The notes: generated by a model not told the origin, from the sequence alone. Counted from the stretch's first letter, positions 6,624 to 15,096 are shown. The stretch is DNA of 31,282 nucleotides from Firmicutes bacterium CAG:646 (GCA_000432335.1 HF995386.1:47468-78749); one strand, 5' to 3'. Numbers and translations: made by a program.

Positions 6624-7748
6624 TTACGATAGCCGGTTTTTAAAATCCTCATATCCGAAGGTTTTTACTAGCTGGCAGGTTCCGTCTTCTCTTTTCCGTA
6701 CAATATCGGGAAGGCGGATTCCATTAAAGGTATTTGTTTTTACCAGAGTGTAGAGCGCCATATCTTCAAAGATCAGCTGGTCGCCCTCTTTCAGTGGCAT
6801 ATCAAAAGAATAATCCCCGATCACATCCCCAGCCAGACAGGTAGGTCCAGCGAGACGATAGGTATGGGATTTTTCATTGGGTTCACCGGAATCTTTCAGC
6901 GGAGGCCGGTAAGGCATTTCAATAACATCCGGCATATGGCAGGCTGCCGAGGTGTCCAGAATGGCAATATCCATGTGGTTATGAACGATTTCCATAACGC
7001 TTGTCACAAGGAATCCTGCATTCAGTACTACAGCTTCTCCCGGCTCCAGATAAATGGTGAGATCATAAGTATCACGCAGATGGCGGATAATGCGGATCAG
7101 CCGTTCCACATCGTAGTCTTCGCGGGTGATGTGGTGACCGCCTCCCAGGTTCAGCCATTTCATGCCGGATAAATATTTACCGAATTTTTCTTCCACCGCT
7201 TTTACGGTAGTTTCAAGATCATCGGAATTCTGTTCACAGAGCGTGTGAAAATGAAGACCGTCCAGAAGGGGAAGGATGGATTCGTCCATCTGATCCAGCG
7301 TAGTTCCCAGCCGGGAGCCGGGAGAGCAGGGGTCATAGATGGCATGTCCTTCCTGCGTAGAACATTCTGGATTGATCCGCAGTCCGATAGATTTTCTCAT
7401 GGCCTTGGCGCGGGGACCAAATTTTTTCACCTGAGCAGGAGAGTTAAATACCAGATCGTCCACATAGGACAGAAGCTCGTCAAATTCATCTTCACGATAA
7501 GCAGGAGAGAAGACGTGCGTCTCCCCTCCAAACTGTTCATAACCCAGCCGCGCCTCATGAAGGCTGCTGGCGGTAGTTCCTGCGAGATATTTTCTCATAA
7601 TAGGATAGCAGCAGAAAGAGGAAAATGCTTTCTGCGCCAGCAGGATTTTACATCCTGTTTCACTGGAAACATACTGAAGGATTTCCAGATTTTTTTTAAT
7701 CAGACTTTCATCAATAAGAAAATATGGAGTTCGGAATTCGTTATGCAT
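6624..7748 (-). CDS. nspC: Carboxynorspermidine/carboxyspermidine decarboxylase
   Basis: A 374-residue PLP enzyme of the alanine-racemase (fold III) decarboxylase group. The likely PLP lysine is Lys40 in ILLAQKAFSSF. Later come HFHTLCEQ, the glycine-rich NLGGGHH phosphate-binding loop, EPGEAVV, and GPTCLAGDVIGDY holding the active-site cysteine region. NspC removes the carboxyl group from carboxyspermidine or carboxynorspermidine to give spermidine or norspermidine. It follows the matching synthase gene by 15 nt and has an AGGAG site. Length is normal for the family. Whether the true substrate is carboxyspermidine, carboxynorspermidine or carboxyaminopropylagmatine is open. Confidence 0.93.
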   Translation of the reverse strand: MHNEFRTPYFLIDESLIKKNLEILQYVSSETGCKILLAQKAFSSFCCYPIMRKYLAGTTASSLHEARLGYEQFGGETHVFSPAYREDEFDELLSYVDDLVFNSPAQVKKFGPRAKAMRKSIGLRINPECSTQEGHAIYDPCSPGSRLGTTLDQMDESILPLLDGLHFHTLCEQNSDDLETTVKAVEEKFGKYLSGMKWLNLGGGHHITREDYDVERLIRIIRHLRDTYDLTIYLEPGEAVVLNAGFLVTSVMEIVHNHMDIAILDTSAACHMPDVIEMPYRPPLKDSGEPNEKSHTYRLAGPTCLAGDVIGDYSFDMPLKEGDQLIFEDMALYTLVKTNTFNGIRLPDIVRKREDGTCQLVKTFGYEDFKNRLS

Positions 7749-7763
7749 GTTCGGGTCTCCTGC

Positions 7764-9023
7764 TTAATCTACCAGCGCTGGATTGTCGTTGATCTGCCAT
7801 GGCAGTCCCCATTTGTTCAGGGCTTCCATGTATGGGTCCGGATCAAATTCTTCTACGGTGTATACGCCTGGCTTGGTCCATTTTCCAGTGAGCATCATCA
7901 TAGCGCCGATCATAGCCGGAACGCCGGTGGTGTAGGAGATTGCCTGAGAACCTACTTCACGGTAACATTCCTGATGGTCGCAGACATTGTAGATATAAGC
8001 AGTTTTTTCTTTGCCGTCTTTCTTTCCGGTGAAGATACAGCCGATATTCGTTTTTCCTACGGTTCTCGGTCCCAGGGTTGCAGGATCTGGAAGGAGAGCT
8101 TTTAAGAACTGGATCGGTACGATTTCTTTTCCCTCAAAGTTGATCGGTTCGGTGGAGAGCATACCTACATTTTCCAGACAGTTCATATGGGTCAGATAAC
8201 TTTGACCAAAAGTCATGAAGAAACGGATGCGCTGTACGCCAGGGATGGTTTTTGCCAGAGATTCAATCTCTTCATGGTGCAGCAGGTACATATCTTTCTC
8301 GCCCACCTGATCAAAGTTATATTCCCGTTTGATGCTCATGGCCGGGATTTCTACCCAGTGGCCGTTCTCCCAGTAAGAACCGGGTGCGGAAACCTCACGG
8401 AGATTGATTTCCGGGTTAAAGTTGGTGGCGAAAGGATAGCCGTGATCGCCGCCGTTGCAGTCCAGAATATCGATGGTATCGATCTGATCGAAAAGATGTT
8501 TCTGAGCATATGCGCAGTAAGCCTGAGTAACGCCCGGGTCAAAACCGGAACCGAGAAGAGCAGTCAGACCTGCTTTTTCAAATTTTTCTTTGTATGCCCA
8601 CTGCCAGGTATAATCAAAGTAAGCGGAAAATCCTTCCTCTTTGCAGCGTTTGTCGTAAACTTTTCTCCATTCCGGGTCGGAGATATCTTCCGGTTCATAG
8701 TTGGCGGTATCCATGTAGTTTACGCCGCATTCCAGACAGGCATCCATGATGGTAAGATCCTGATAGGGCAGGGCAATATTCATTACCAGATCCGGCTGTA
8801 CTTTTTTGATCAGGGCAACCAGTTCTTCTACCTTGTCGGCATCCACCTGTTCCGTGGTGATCTTGGTAGCGGTTTTTCCCTCCAGTTTCTTTTTCAGATC
8901 ATCACATTTGGATTTTGTTCTGCTGGCAATGCAGATTTCTGTAAACACTTCACTGTTCTGGCAGCATTTCTGGATAGCAACCTGGGCAACGCCGCCGCAG
9001 CCGATAACTAATACTTTACTCAT
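7764..9023 (-). CDS. Carboxynorspermidine/carboxyspermidine synthase (saccharopine dehydrogenase family)
   Basis: A 419-residue enzyme with an N-terminal Rossmann motif (VLVIGCGGVAQVAIQKC, residues 4-20) and the saccharopine-dehydrogenase-like core (DTANYEPED, LLGSGFDPGVTQAYCAYA, DCNGGDHGYPFATNFNPEINLREV). CANSDH/CASDH enzymes reductively condense aspartate beta-semialdehyde with a diamine, putrescine for carboxyspermidine or diaminopropane for carboxynorspermidine, using NADPH. It sits between agmatinase and the decarboxylase, so the amine made upstream is a natural substrate. AAGGAG lies 8 nt before the ATG. With SpeD and SpeE in the same operon, this is a second aminopropyl-adding route. 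Confidence 0.92.
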   Translation of the reverse strand: MSKVLVIGCGGVAQVAIQKCCQNSEVFTEICIASRTKSKCDDLKKKLEGKTATKITTEQVDADKVEELVALIKKVQPDLVMNIALPYQDLTIMDACLECGVNYMDTANYEPEDISDPEWRKVYDKRCKEEGFSAYFDYTWQWAYKEKFEKAGLTALLGSGFDPGVTQAYCAYAQKHLFDQIDTIDILDCNGGDHGYPFATNFNPEINLREVSAPGSYWENGHWVEIPAMSIKREYNFDQVGEKDMYLLHHEEIESLAKTIPGVQRIRFFMTFGQSYLTHMNCLENVGMLSTEPINFEGKEIVPIQFLKALLPDPATLGPRTVGKTNIGCIFTGKKDGKEKTAYIYNVCDHQECYREVGSQAISYTTGVPAMIGAMMMLTGKWTKPGVYTVEEFDPDPYMEALNKWGLPWQINDNPALVD

Positions 9024-9054
9024 AGCGGTACTCCTTTTCTATAGAAATATTATT

Positions 9055-9924
9055 TTATTTTTTAATTTTTTGAGAGGAGAGAGCCAGAAGCATCTCCCGG
9101 ACGATTTTGCAGGCAACGGCAGTGGAAACGCCGCTGTTGTCATAGTGAGGGCTGAGTTCATTGACATCGCAGCCCACGATGTTTGCTTTGCTGCATACGA
9201 GGGTAGCAGCTTTGCGAAGGGCGTCGAAACTTACGCCGCCCGGTTCCGGTGTGCCGGTACCGGGAAATACACTGGGGTCCAGTACGTCCAGATCCAGAGT
9301 AAAATATACGGGTTTTCCCTTTAATTGTTCCAGAATCTGTTCCAGTCCGTCAAAATCAAAGAGATGGGTGGTTACATGTTCCTTACCCCAGGTAAATTCG
9401 GTCCGGTCTCCGGAGCGGATTCCAAACTGAAAGATTTTTCCATCTCCGATCAGATCCCAGCAGCGATGCAGAACGCAGGCGTGAGAAAATTTCACACCGA
9501 GATAGTCTTCCCGTAAATCTGCGTGGGCGTCAAAGTGAATGATGTGAACATCAGGAAAATTCTCATGGACAGCCCGGAAGGCTCCCAGAGTTACCAGATG
9601 TTCGCCGCCCAGCATAAAGGGCAGTTTTCCAGACGATAAAATCTCATGGGCGCAGTTTTGAATCTCATCCAGAACCATGGAAGTATCTCCAATGGGAAGT
9701 TCCAGATCTCCGCAGTCCATGATGGAGGTATCTTCCAGATCCAGATTCTGATAGGGACTGTAATTTTCCAGACCGTAGGATTCCCGACGGATGGCGCCGC
9801 TGCCAAACCGGGTTCCGGGACGGTAGGAAGTTGTAGAGTCGAAAGGCGCTCCAAACATTACGATCTCTGCTTCCTGAAAATCTTTTTCGCAGGACATATA
9901 TACTTCAGTATTTTTATTCAACAT
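9055..9924 (-). CDS. speB: Agmatinase / ureohydrolase
   Basis: A 289-residue ureohydrolase with the full set of manganese ligands: GGEH (106-109), HFDAHADLR with Asp132/His134/Asp136, and DLDVLDP with Asp211/Asp213. PGTGTPEPGG follows, as in agmatinases. It hydrolyses agmatine to putrescine and urea, or by analogy with Thermus acts on N1-aminopropylagmatine to give spermidine directly. The start overlaps the last 11 nt of speE (9914-9924), with GGAGG inside the end of speE. Translation is therefore likely coupled to the aminopropyltransferase, which is at least compatible with the aminopropylagmatine order of reactions. Confidence 0.93.
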   Translation of the reverse strand: MLNKNTEVYMSCEKDFQEAEIVMFGAPFDSTTSYRPGTRFGSGAIRRESYGLENYSPYQNLDLEDTSIMDCGDLELPIGDTSMVLDEIQNCAHEILSSGKLPFMLGGEHLVTLGAFRAVHENFPDVHIIHFDAHADLREDYLGVKFSHACVLHRCWDLIGDGKIFQFGIRSGDRTEFTWGKEHVTTHLFDFDGLEQILEQLKGKPVYFTLDLDVLDPSVFPGTGTPEPGGVSFDALRKAATLVCSKANIVGCDVNELSPHYDNSGVSTAVACKIVREMLLALSSQKIKK

Positions 9925-10765
9925 CTTTTAACAGTTCCTCCACGTAAGCAGGTATATAGAACGCACCCTTGTGAAGGGTGGTGGTATAGTAACGGCAGGT
10001 GATTCCCCGCATATTCCAACGGGTCTCATCCAGATTTTTCAGAGGATGATATTTTTTGGAAGCAAATCCGAACAGCCAGTGGCCGGAAGGATAGGTGGGA
10101 ATATGCGCCTGATACACTTTGCTGATGGGGAAGGATTCCACGATCCGCTTATGCGCTCTCTGGCAGGCGGCAGCGTCCTCGGTATAAAAAGGACTTTCAT
10201 GCTGATTAATCATAATTCCGTCTTCCTTCAGAGCTTTGTAACAGTTGCCGTAAAATTCTCTGGTAAACAGTCCTTCACCGGGTCCAAATGGATCGGTAGA
10301 ATCCACAATAATCAGGTCGTACAGATTTTCCTTGCTGCGGACAAAACGAAGACCGTCTTCATAATGAATGGTAAGACGGGGATCGTCAAAACGGCAGGCT
10401 GTTTTAGGAAGATATTTTTTGCATACTTCCACCACCAGCGGATCGATCTCTACCATGTCAATAGCTTCGATTTCCGGATACTGTACCAGTTCCCGGACAA
10501 CGCCTCCGTCCCCAGCGCCGATTACCAGAACCCGCTTTACCTTGGGATGAACGGCCATAGGTACATGGGTGATCATTTCATGGTAAATAAATTCATCTTT
10601 TTCGGTAAGCATCATAAAGCCGTCCAGTGTGAGAAAACGACCAAATTCTGGAGAATCGAATACATCAATTCGCTGAAATTCACTTTTTCCGCTGTATAAC
10701 TGCCGATCTACACGGATGGAGATCTTAACGTTTGGGGTATGTGCTTCTGAAAACCAAAAATCCAT
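9914..10765 (-). CDS. speE: Spermidine synthase (aminopropyltransferase)
   Basis: A 283-residue aminopropyltransferase with an N-terminal beta domain and a Rossmann methyltransferase-like core. YHEM (61-64) and the decarboxylated-SAM motif GAGDGG (83-88) are present. So are MVEIDP and the catalytic-loop DSTDPFGPGEGLF (from 155). It transfers the aminopropyl group of decarboxylated SAM to putrescine, or to agmatine in some bacteria. The start is 1 nt beyond the speA stop, with AAGGAG inside the end of speA. Decarboxylated SAM would come from SpeD of the same operon. Family assignment is firm; the acceptor amine is not. Confidence 0.94.
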   Translation of the reverse strand: MDFWFSEAHTPNVKISIRVDRQLYSGKSEFQRIDVFDSPEFGRFLTLDGFMMLTEKDEFIYHEMITHVPMAVHPKVKRVLVIGAGDGGVVRELVQYPEIEAIDMVEIDPLVVEVCKKYLPKTACRFDDPRLTIHYEDGLRFVRSKENLYDLIIVDSTDPFGPGEGLFTREFYGNCYKALKEDGIMINQHESPFYTEDAAACQRAHKRIVESFPISKVYQAHIPTYPSGHWLFGFASKKYHPLKNLDETRWNMRGITCRYYTTTLHKGAFYIPAYVEELLKDVE

Positions 10766-10766
10766 A

Positions 10767-12221
10767 TTAGCATTCTCCTTTCAGAACATTCAATCTTGTG
10801 ATATCGGGATCTTCAGGCCCCGTCATGCTGCATCCTTTTTCCTTGGCGTAGGTGATGTAGGAGAGGATATCTTCGGTAATCCGTTCGCCGGGCGCAAGGA
10901 TGGGAATACCAGGCGGATAGCACATGACAAATTCACTGCATACTCTTCCGGCGGTATCCTTCAGCGGAAGGGATTCTTTATCGGAATAGAACGCATCCTG
11001 AGGGGAAGCGATCACCTGAGGTTCAATATACTCCTGTTTCATAAGCCCCGTCTGACCTTTGCCGAAACGGCGGCGGATTTCTGAAAGGGCGCTTACCAGC
11101 CGTTCAATATCCCGGAGCCGGTCTCCGATGGAGAGATACGCCAGTACATTGCCAAGATCCCCAAATTCAATCTGAATGTCATATTCATCCCGGAGCAGGT
11201 CGTAAACCTCGATACCTGCCAGACCCATGTGAAGCGTATTGACAGAAAGCTTGGTAATGTCAAAATCAAAGATACTGTCTCCATTTACCAGTTCTTTAGA
11301 AAATGCATAATAGCCGCCGATGGCGTTGATCTCCTGACGGGCATATTCTGCCATGCGGATGACCTGATGGAAGGTTTCTTGTCCGCGGAGAGCAAGATTT
11401 CTCCGGGAGATATCCAGACTGGACAGCAGAAGATAAGAACCGCTGGTGGTCTGGGTCAGATTGATGATCTGACGGACATGTCCGGGGGAAACGGCGGGAC
11501 CGGTGAGTAAAATAGAACTCTGGGTAAGACTTCCTCCTGATTTGTGCATGGAAACGGCAGCCATATCTGCTCCGGCTTCCATAGCGGAGACGGGGAGCTC
11601 GTCGCTGAAGTAAAAATGAGTTCCGTGAGCTTCGTCTGCCAGACAGAGCATACCATGTTCATGCGCCAGCTTTACAATGGAGCGCAGATCGGAACAGATG
11701 CCGTAATATGTCGGATTATTTACGAGAACCGCTTTTGCGTCGGGATTTTCCCGGATCGCTTTTTCCACATCCGCTACCCGCATACCTAGCGGGATTCCCA
11801 GACGTTCGTCGCAGGCGGGATCCACATAGACCGGGATCGCTCCGCCTAAGACCATGGCTCCCATGACACTGCGGTGCATATTTCTGGGAAGAATGATCTT
11901 TTCTCCTCGTTTGGCGCAGGAGAGGATCATAGCCTGAACGGCGGAAGTTGTCCCTCCCACCATGAGAAAGGCGTGAGCGGCTTTAAAAGCCTGAGCAGCC
12001 AGAATCTCCGCATCCCGGATAACGGAGACCGGATGGCAAAGATTATCCAGCGGTTTCATAGAATTTACATCCATGCTTACACAGCGCTCCCCGAGAAGGT
12101 GTGCCAGTTCGGGATTTCCACGTCCGCGTTTATGACCGGGAACGTCAAAGGGAACTACCCGTTGCTTTTCAAATTTTTCCAGTGCTTCATAGATCGGAGC
12201 ACGTTCCTGAGATAATGTCAT
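10767..12221 (-). CDS. speA: Arginine decarboxylase (Orn/Lys/Arg decarboxylase, fold type I)
   Basis: A 484-residue PLP decarboxylase of the short B. subtilis-SpeA (YaaO) type, lacking the N-terminal wing domain of the large E. coli acid-inducible enzymes. Seen motifs are PGHKRGRG (28-35), the PLP contact DEAHGTHF (196-203), and SMHKSGGSLTQSS with the Schiff-base Lys227. The C-terminal CYPPGIPILAPGE is also characteristic. The likely reaction is arginine to agmatine, supported by agmatinase two genes downstream; lysine or ornithine decarboxylation cannot be excluded from motifs alone. AGGAGG lies 8 nt before the ATG. It is the second gene of the operon, 51 nt after speD. Confidence 0.9.
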   Translation of the reverse strand: MTLSQERAPIYEALEKFEKQRVVPFDVPGHKRGRGNPELAHLLGERCVSMDVNSMKPLDNLCHPVSVIRDAEILAAQAFKAAHAFLMVGGTTSAVQAMILSCAKRGEKIILPRNMHRSVMGAMVLGGAIPVYVDPACDERLGIPLGMRVADVEKAIRENPDAKAVLVNNPTYYGICSDLRSIVKLAHEHGMLCLADEAHGTHFYFSDELPVSAMEAGADMAAVSMHKSGGSLTQSSILLTGPAVSPGHVRQIINLTQTTSGSYLLLSSLDISRRNLALRGQETFHQVIRMAEYARQEINAIGGYYAFSKELVNGDSIFDFDITKLSVNTLHMGLAGIEVYDLLRDEYDIQIEFGDLGNVLAYLSIGDRLRDIERLVSALSEIRRRFGKGQTGLMKQEYIEPQVIASPQDAFYSDKESLPLKDTAGRVCSEFVMCYPPGIPILAPGERITEDILSYITYAKEKGCSMTGPEDPDITRLNVLKGEC

Positions 12222-12272
12222 TTAAGTGCCTCCTGATAGTTATAATAAATGTTGAAAGCGACAGCTCTAAAC

Positions 12273-13031
12273 TCAGAAGATATTTCTGCCGCTGAAAATT
12301 TCAATCATTTCTCTTCGGAGATTGTTCATGATTTCCAGCCTTGTCCGGGGCGGAAGTTCATATACATCCGTATTAAAAAGATAATCCTGAAGATTAATAT
12401 CCTTTACCATCATTTTAGTGTGGAAAAGGTTGGCTTCATACACGTTGATATCTACTGCATCGTAGTGAAGAAGTGTATCCGGGTTGATATAATCCTGAAT
12501 GGAAGTGACCGGATGATCGATAAACAATTTTTTCCCGGAGGAATCTCTGGTAAATCCCCGCACTCGATAGTCCATAGTCACGATATCAGAATCAAAGGAA
12601 CCGATCAGATAATCCAGCGTGGACAGGGGAGTGATCTCTCCGCAGGTTGCCACGTCAATATCCACCCGAAAAGTAGCCAGACAGGTTTCGGGATGATATT
12701 CAGGATACGTATGAACGGTTACATGGCTCTTGTCCAGATGCGCCAGCTGGGTTTCTCCGACCATCCGTTCCGGATCTTCGGCGATCAGAATGGTAACGGA
12801 CGCTCCCTGAGGTTCATAGTCCTGACGGGCGATATTCAATACCCGGGCGCCGATCATATCAGTGAGATCGGTGAGCAGCTTGGTTAGACGCTCAGAATTA
12901 TACTGTTCGTCAATATAAGCAATATAATCTTTCTGCTCCCGGGCTGTTTTGGCATAGCATACATCATAAATATTAAAACTGAGAGACTTTGTAAGATTGT
13001 TAAATCCATAAAGCCGTAGCTTGCTTTCCAT
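12273..13031 (-). CDS. speD: S-adenosylmethionine decarboxylase proenzyme, E. coli-type
   Basis: A 252-residue proenzyme closely following the long bacterial (E. coli-like) SpeD: LYGFNNLTKSLSF at the start, NIARQDYEPQGASVTIL, and the cleavage site LDKSHVTVHTYPE, with Ser102 becoming the pyruvoyl group. ATCGEITP (Cys130), TMDYRVRGFTRD and FHTKMM follow. It makes decarboxylated SAM for SpeE. I chose ATG 13031 because the protein then begins like E. coli SpeD (M-x-K-L-x-L-x-GFNN) and AGGAG lies 10 nt upstream. The frame stays open for about 60 codons further 5', across the leader and its terminator, but without a convincing start. First gene of the polyamine operon. Confidence 0.94.
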   Translation of the reverse strand: MESKLRLYGFNNLTKSLSFNIYDVCYAKTAREQKDYIAYIDEQYNSERLTKLLTDLTDMIGARVLNIARQDYEPQGASVTILIAEDPERMVGETQLAHLDKSHVTVHTYPEYHPETCLATFRVDIDVATCGEITPLSTLDYLIGSFDSDIVTMDYRVRGFTRDSSGKKLFIDHPVTSIQDYINPDTLLHYDAVDINVYEANLFHTKMMVKDINLQDYLFNTDVYELPPRTRLEIMNNLRREMIEIFSGRNIF

Positions 13032-13428
13032 ACCCCATATTCTCCTGTTGAATAAGATTTTAAAAAAGGCGATGTACATCTGTACATCGCCTGAAACAGT
13101 CAGTATAAAAATATCCGTTTTTCTGATAAAGCCGTGTATGAGTGCACGAACAAGCTCTCTATCAGATATACAAACAGAGTTTTTCATCAGAGTCCGTATA
13201 GGCAAATACCTCACATCTGCTACTCTTATTGACCGTTTTACAAGTTGTGTACGTTCTGTGTACCGGTTATAAAGTAACCAACTTATAAAATTGAGCTTTT
13301 AACTCAATCAATAACGACAGCATATGCTGTCTATCGGCAGTTGACCCGGCTGTCCGTCTGGCCTTAATCCCGAAGGATGGTCATAAAATATTTGCATGGA
13401 TACTCTGTTAAACTCATATCACACACTG
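13032..13428 (-). ncRNA. Structured 5' leader of the polyamine operon (candidate riboswitch/attenuator)
   Basis: About 400 nt between a consensus promoter (13435-13463) and speD, with no convincing ORF. In RNA order I see a helix GACC/GGUC (13379-13382 with 13343-13346) enclosing AUCC-UUCG-GGAU. Next come a palindrome GACAGCATATGCTGTC (13316-13331) and hairpins TTGAG/CTCAA (13291-13307) and GGTTA/TAACC (13265-13279). A 7-bp stem follows at 13168-13199, then a 10-bp stem at 13122-13166 (UCUGAUAGAG with CUUUAUCAGA), and finally a perfect intrinsic terminator (13062-13091) 31 nt before the speD ATG. This layout is that of a terminating riboswitch or attenuator. I do not recognise it as a known class. 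SAM, polyamines or a translated leader are possible inputs; none is shown by sequence. Confidence 0.6.
13062..13091 (-). terminator. Intrinsic terminator in the speD leader
   Basis: A perfect 10-bp stem GGCGATGTAC / GTACATCGCC with a 4-nt AGAT loop, followed on the minus strand by six Ts (13062-13067). It lies upstream of the speD start codon and far downstream of the promoter, so unless prevented it would stop transcription before the polyamine genes. Confidence 0.9.
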
Positions 13429-13434
13429 TCTTAA

Positions 13435-13463
13435 AGTATACAGGGTATATGAGGGCTTGTCAA
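13435..13463 (-). promoter_or_regulatory. Consensus sigma-A promoter of the polyamine operon
   Basis: On the minus strand: TTGACA (13458-13463), 17-bp spacer, TATACT (13435-13440). It lies directly after the permease stop codon (13480), so speD and the genes behind it have their own start of transcription near 13428. No terminator separates the permease from this promoter, so read-through from it would also pass the leader terminator. Confidence 0.87.
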
Positions 13464-13479
13464 GGGAAACACGGCGATT

Positions 13480-14733
13480 TTACTGATCGTTTGTCAGATG
13501 GAATTTATCTAAAAGATAAAAGACTAAACTCAGTCCCATGGCAACTACGCTGGCAAGTACCATACCAGTGAGCTGAACATTTCCAATATTTAAAGAAATT
13601 CCAGAAAGTCCGATCACGAACACTACGGAAGTCAGGGTAAGGTTTCTGGATTTTCCATAGTCTACGCGGTTATCCACCAGGATACGCAGACCGGAGGTAC
13701 CGATCATGCCGTAGAGCAGAATGGAGATTCCGCCGATTACAGGTCCCGGAATAGTGCTGATCAGGGCTGCCAGTTTGCCGCAGAAGGAAACCAGGATAGA
13801 CAAAAGGGCAGCGCCGCCGATCACGCGCACACTATATACGCCGGTAATCGCCATTACGCCGATATTTTCGCCGTAGGTAGTCGTAGGTACGGAACCGATC
13901 ATACCGGAGATCGCAGTGGAAAAGTTATCAGCAAAGATAGAACGGTGAAGTCCCGGATCTTTGATCAGGTCTTTTCCTATGATTTTACTGGTCACGATCT
14001 GATGTCCGATGTGTTCGGAAGTTATGACCAGAATAACCGGCAGGATGGTGAGGATCGCTTCGGCTTTGAATTTCGCCAGATGGAACTCAGGGATTGCAAA
14101 CCAGGATGCCTGCATCACTTCGGTAAAATCCAGAATACCGCAGAAAGCTGCCGCAATATAGCCGGCGATGATAGCGATCAAAATAGGAATGACAGAGAGA
14201 AAACCACGGAACAGAACCTGTCCGAAAACTGCCACACCTAAAGTAACTAAAAATACAATGACATTTCTGCTATCCACGGTTTCCACATTGATCAGTCCTG
14301 CCGTACTGGCGGCAGATCCTGCCAGTTCCAGTCCGATGAGAGCCACAACGGGACCCATGGCAGCGGGAGGGAGTACAATGTCAATCCATTTGGTGCCAAA
14401 TTTGTAAATAATCAGAGCCAGCAGACAGCCGCAGATACCTACTACGACGAAACCGCCCTGGGCGTATTCAAAACCGTATTTGGCGATCACTGCTCCGGCA
14501 GGCGCAAGAAATGCAAAGCTGGAACCAAGATAGGCGGGGGCTTTTCCTTTGGTGATCAGAATGAATAAGAAGGTTCCCACGCCGTTCATAAAAAGAACGA
14601 TAGCGGGATTCAGACCGAACATAAAAGGAACCAGAACAGATGCGCCGAACATGGCGAACATATGCTGGATACTTAAGGGTATCAGGAGTTTTGCGGGGAC
14701 TTTTTCATCCACTTGAATAATTCTCTTTTCCAC
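13480..14733 (-). CDS. uraA: Uracil/xanthine permease (NCS2 family)
   Basis: A 417-residue membrane protein of the nucleobase:cation symporter-2 family. Helices run through the protein, starting LLIPLSIQHMFAMFGASVLVP. It has the substrate-site region ILVITSEHIGHQIVTSKIIGKD with the glutamate typical of uracil carriers, and the VPTTTYGENIGVMAITGVYS loop. UraA/PyrP proteins take up uracil with protons. The start is GTG at 14733, supported by AGAGAGG 6 nt upstream and family length; no in-frame ATG fits. A probable promoter lies at 14786-14815. Uracil is preferred over xanthine because of the ENIGVMAITGVYS loop, but specificity is inferred. Confidence 0.88.
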   Translation of the reverse strand: MEKRIIQVDEKVPAKLLIPLSIQHMFAMFGASVLVPFMFGLNPAIVLFMNGVGTFLFILITKGKAPAYLGSSFAFLAPAGAVIAKYGFEYAQGGFVVVGICGCLLALIIYKFGTKWIDIVLPPAAMGPVVALIGLELAGSAASTAGLINVETVDSRNVIVFLVTLGVAVFGQVLFRGFLSVIPILIAIIAGYIAAAFCGILDFTEVMQASWFAIPEFHLAKFKAEAILTILPVILVITSEHIGHQIVTSKIIGKDLIKDPGLHRSIFADNFSTAISGMIGSVPTTTYGENIGVMAITGVYSVRVIGGAALLSILVSFCGKLAALISTIPGPVIGGISILLYGMIGTSGLRILVDNRVDYGKSRNLTLTSVVFVIGLSGISLNIGNVQLTGMVLASVVAMGLSLVFYLLDKFHLTNDQ

Positions 14734-14785
14734 TTTTAACCTCTCTTCCTCTTCTGCATCATGCAGAGTAACGTATTTCCTGCCT

Positions 14786-14815
14786 ATTGTATCATGAAAA
14801 GGGCAGATATGCCAG
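14786..14815 (-). promoter_or_regulatory. Probable extended -10 promoter of the permease
   Basis: On the minus strand: TGATACAAT, an extended -10 with the hexamer TACAAT at 14786-14791, and a weak -35 CTGGCA (14810-14815) at 18 bp. The leader of about 45 nt contains the palindromic CTGCATGATGCAG. No PyrR-type terminator was seen. The MITE at 14864 begins 48 bp further upstream. Confidence 0.55.
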
Positions 14816-14863
14816 AAAAACGTGAACTTCTTCTGGTTTCTGTTGGAACGGGATGATAAAATA

Positions 14864-15096
14864 GATGTTGGGATCAAAAGATGCTTGACGAATTGTTTCG
14901 TGCTGCGCACTCCCACAATTCTGCCCCAAATTCGGATATCGTGGGGCATACGCCCCACTTTATTCTACACTCCGTTGCGGTCGGTGCTAAACGCGTGCCA
15001 CCGGCACGCAGCACCCTCATATTGGGGCGGGTCATAAAGTCACGAAACCACTTATGTGCAAGCACACCGTGGTTTATGACTTTTGACCTTGGCATC
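14864..15096. mobile_element. MITE-like non-autonomous element with TIRs and target duplication
   Basis: A 233-bp non-coding element between divergent genes. Its ends are imperfect 17-bp inverted repeats: GATGTTGGGATCAAAAG (14864-14880) and CTTTTGACCTTGGCATC (15080-15096). It is flanked by a perfect 7-bp direct repeat TAAAATA (14857-14863 and 15097-15103), as expected for a target-site duplication. Inside are hairpins GTGGGGC/GCCCCAC (14939-14956) and GGTGCT + GCGTGCC paired with GGCACGC + AGCACC (14983-15015). GTCATAAA (15031-15038) pairs with TTTATGAC (15073-15080). No transposase is encoded; mobility would depend on an element elsewhere. The first 100 bp recur at 23861-23960 with about 92% identity. 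Confidence 0.8.

Noticed and set aside
13032..13214. In-frame N-terminal extension of speD of about 60 codons
   Set aside because: The frame is open, but it crosses a perfect intrinsic terminator and has no ribosome site. E. coli-type SpeD proteins begin at the GFNN region, exactly where ATG 13031 places it.
14734..14958. 75-codon N-terminal extension of the permease
   Set aside because: It would run through the promoter and into the MITE; GTG 14733 has a good ribosome site and gives the family length.
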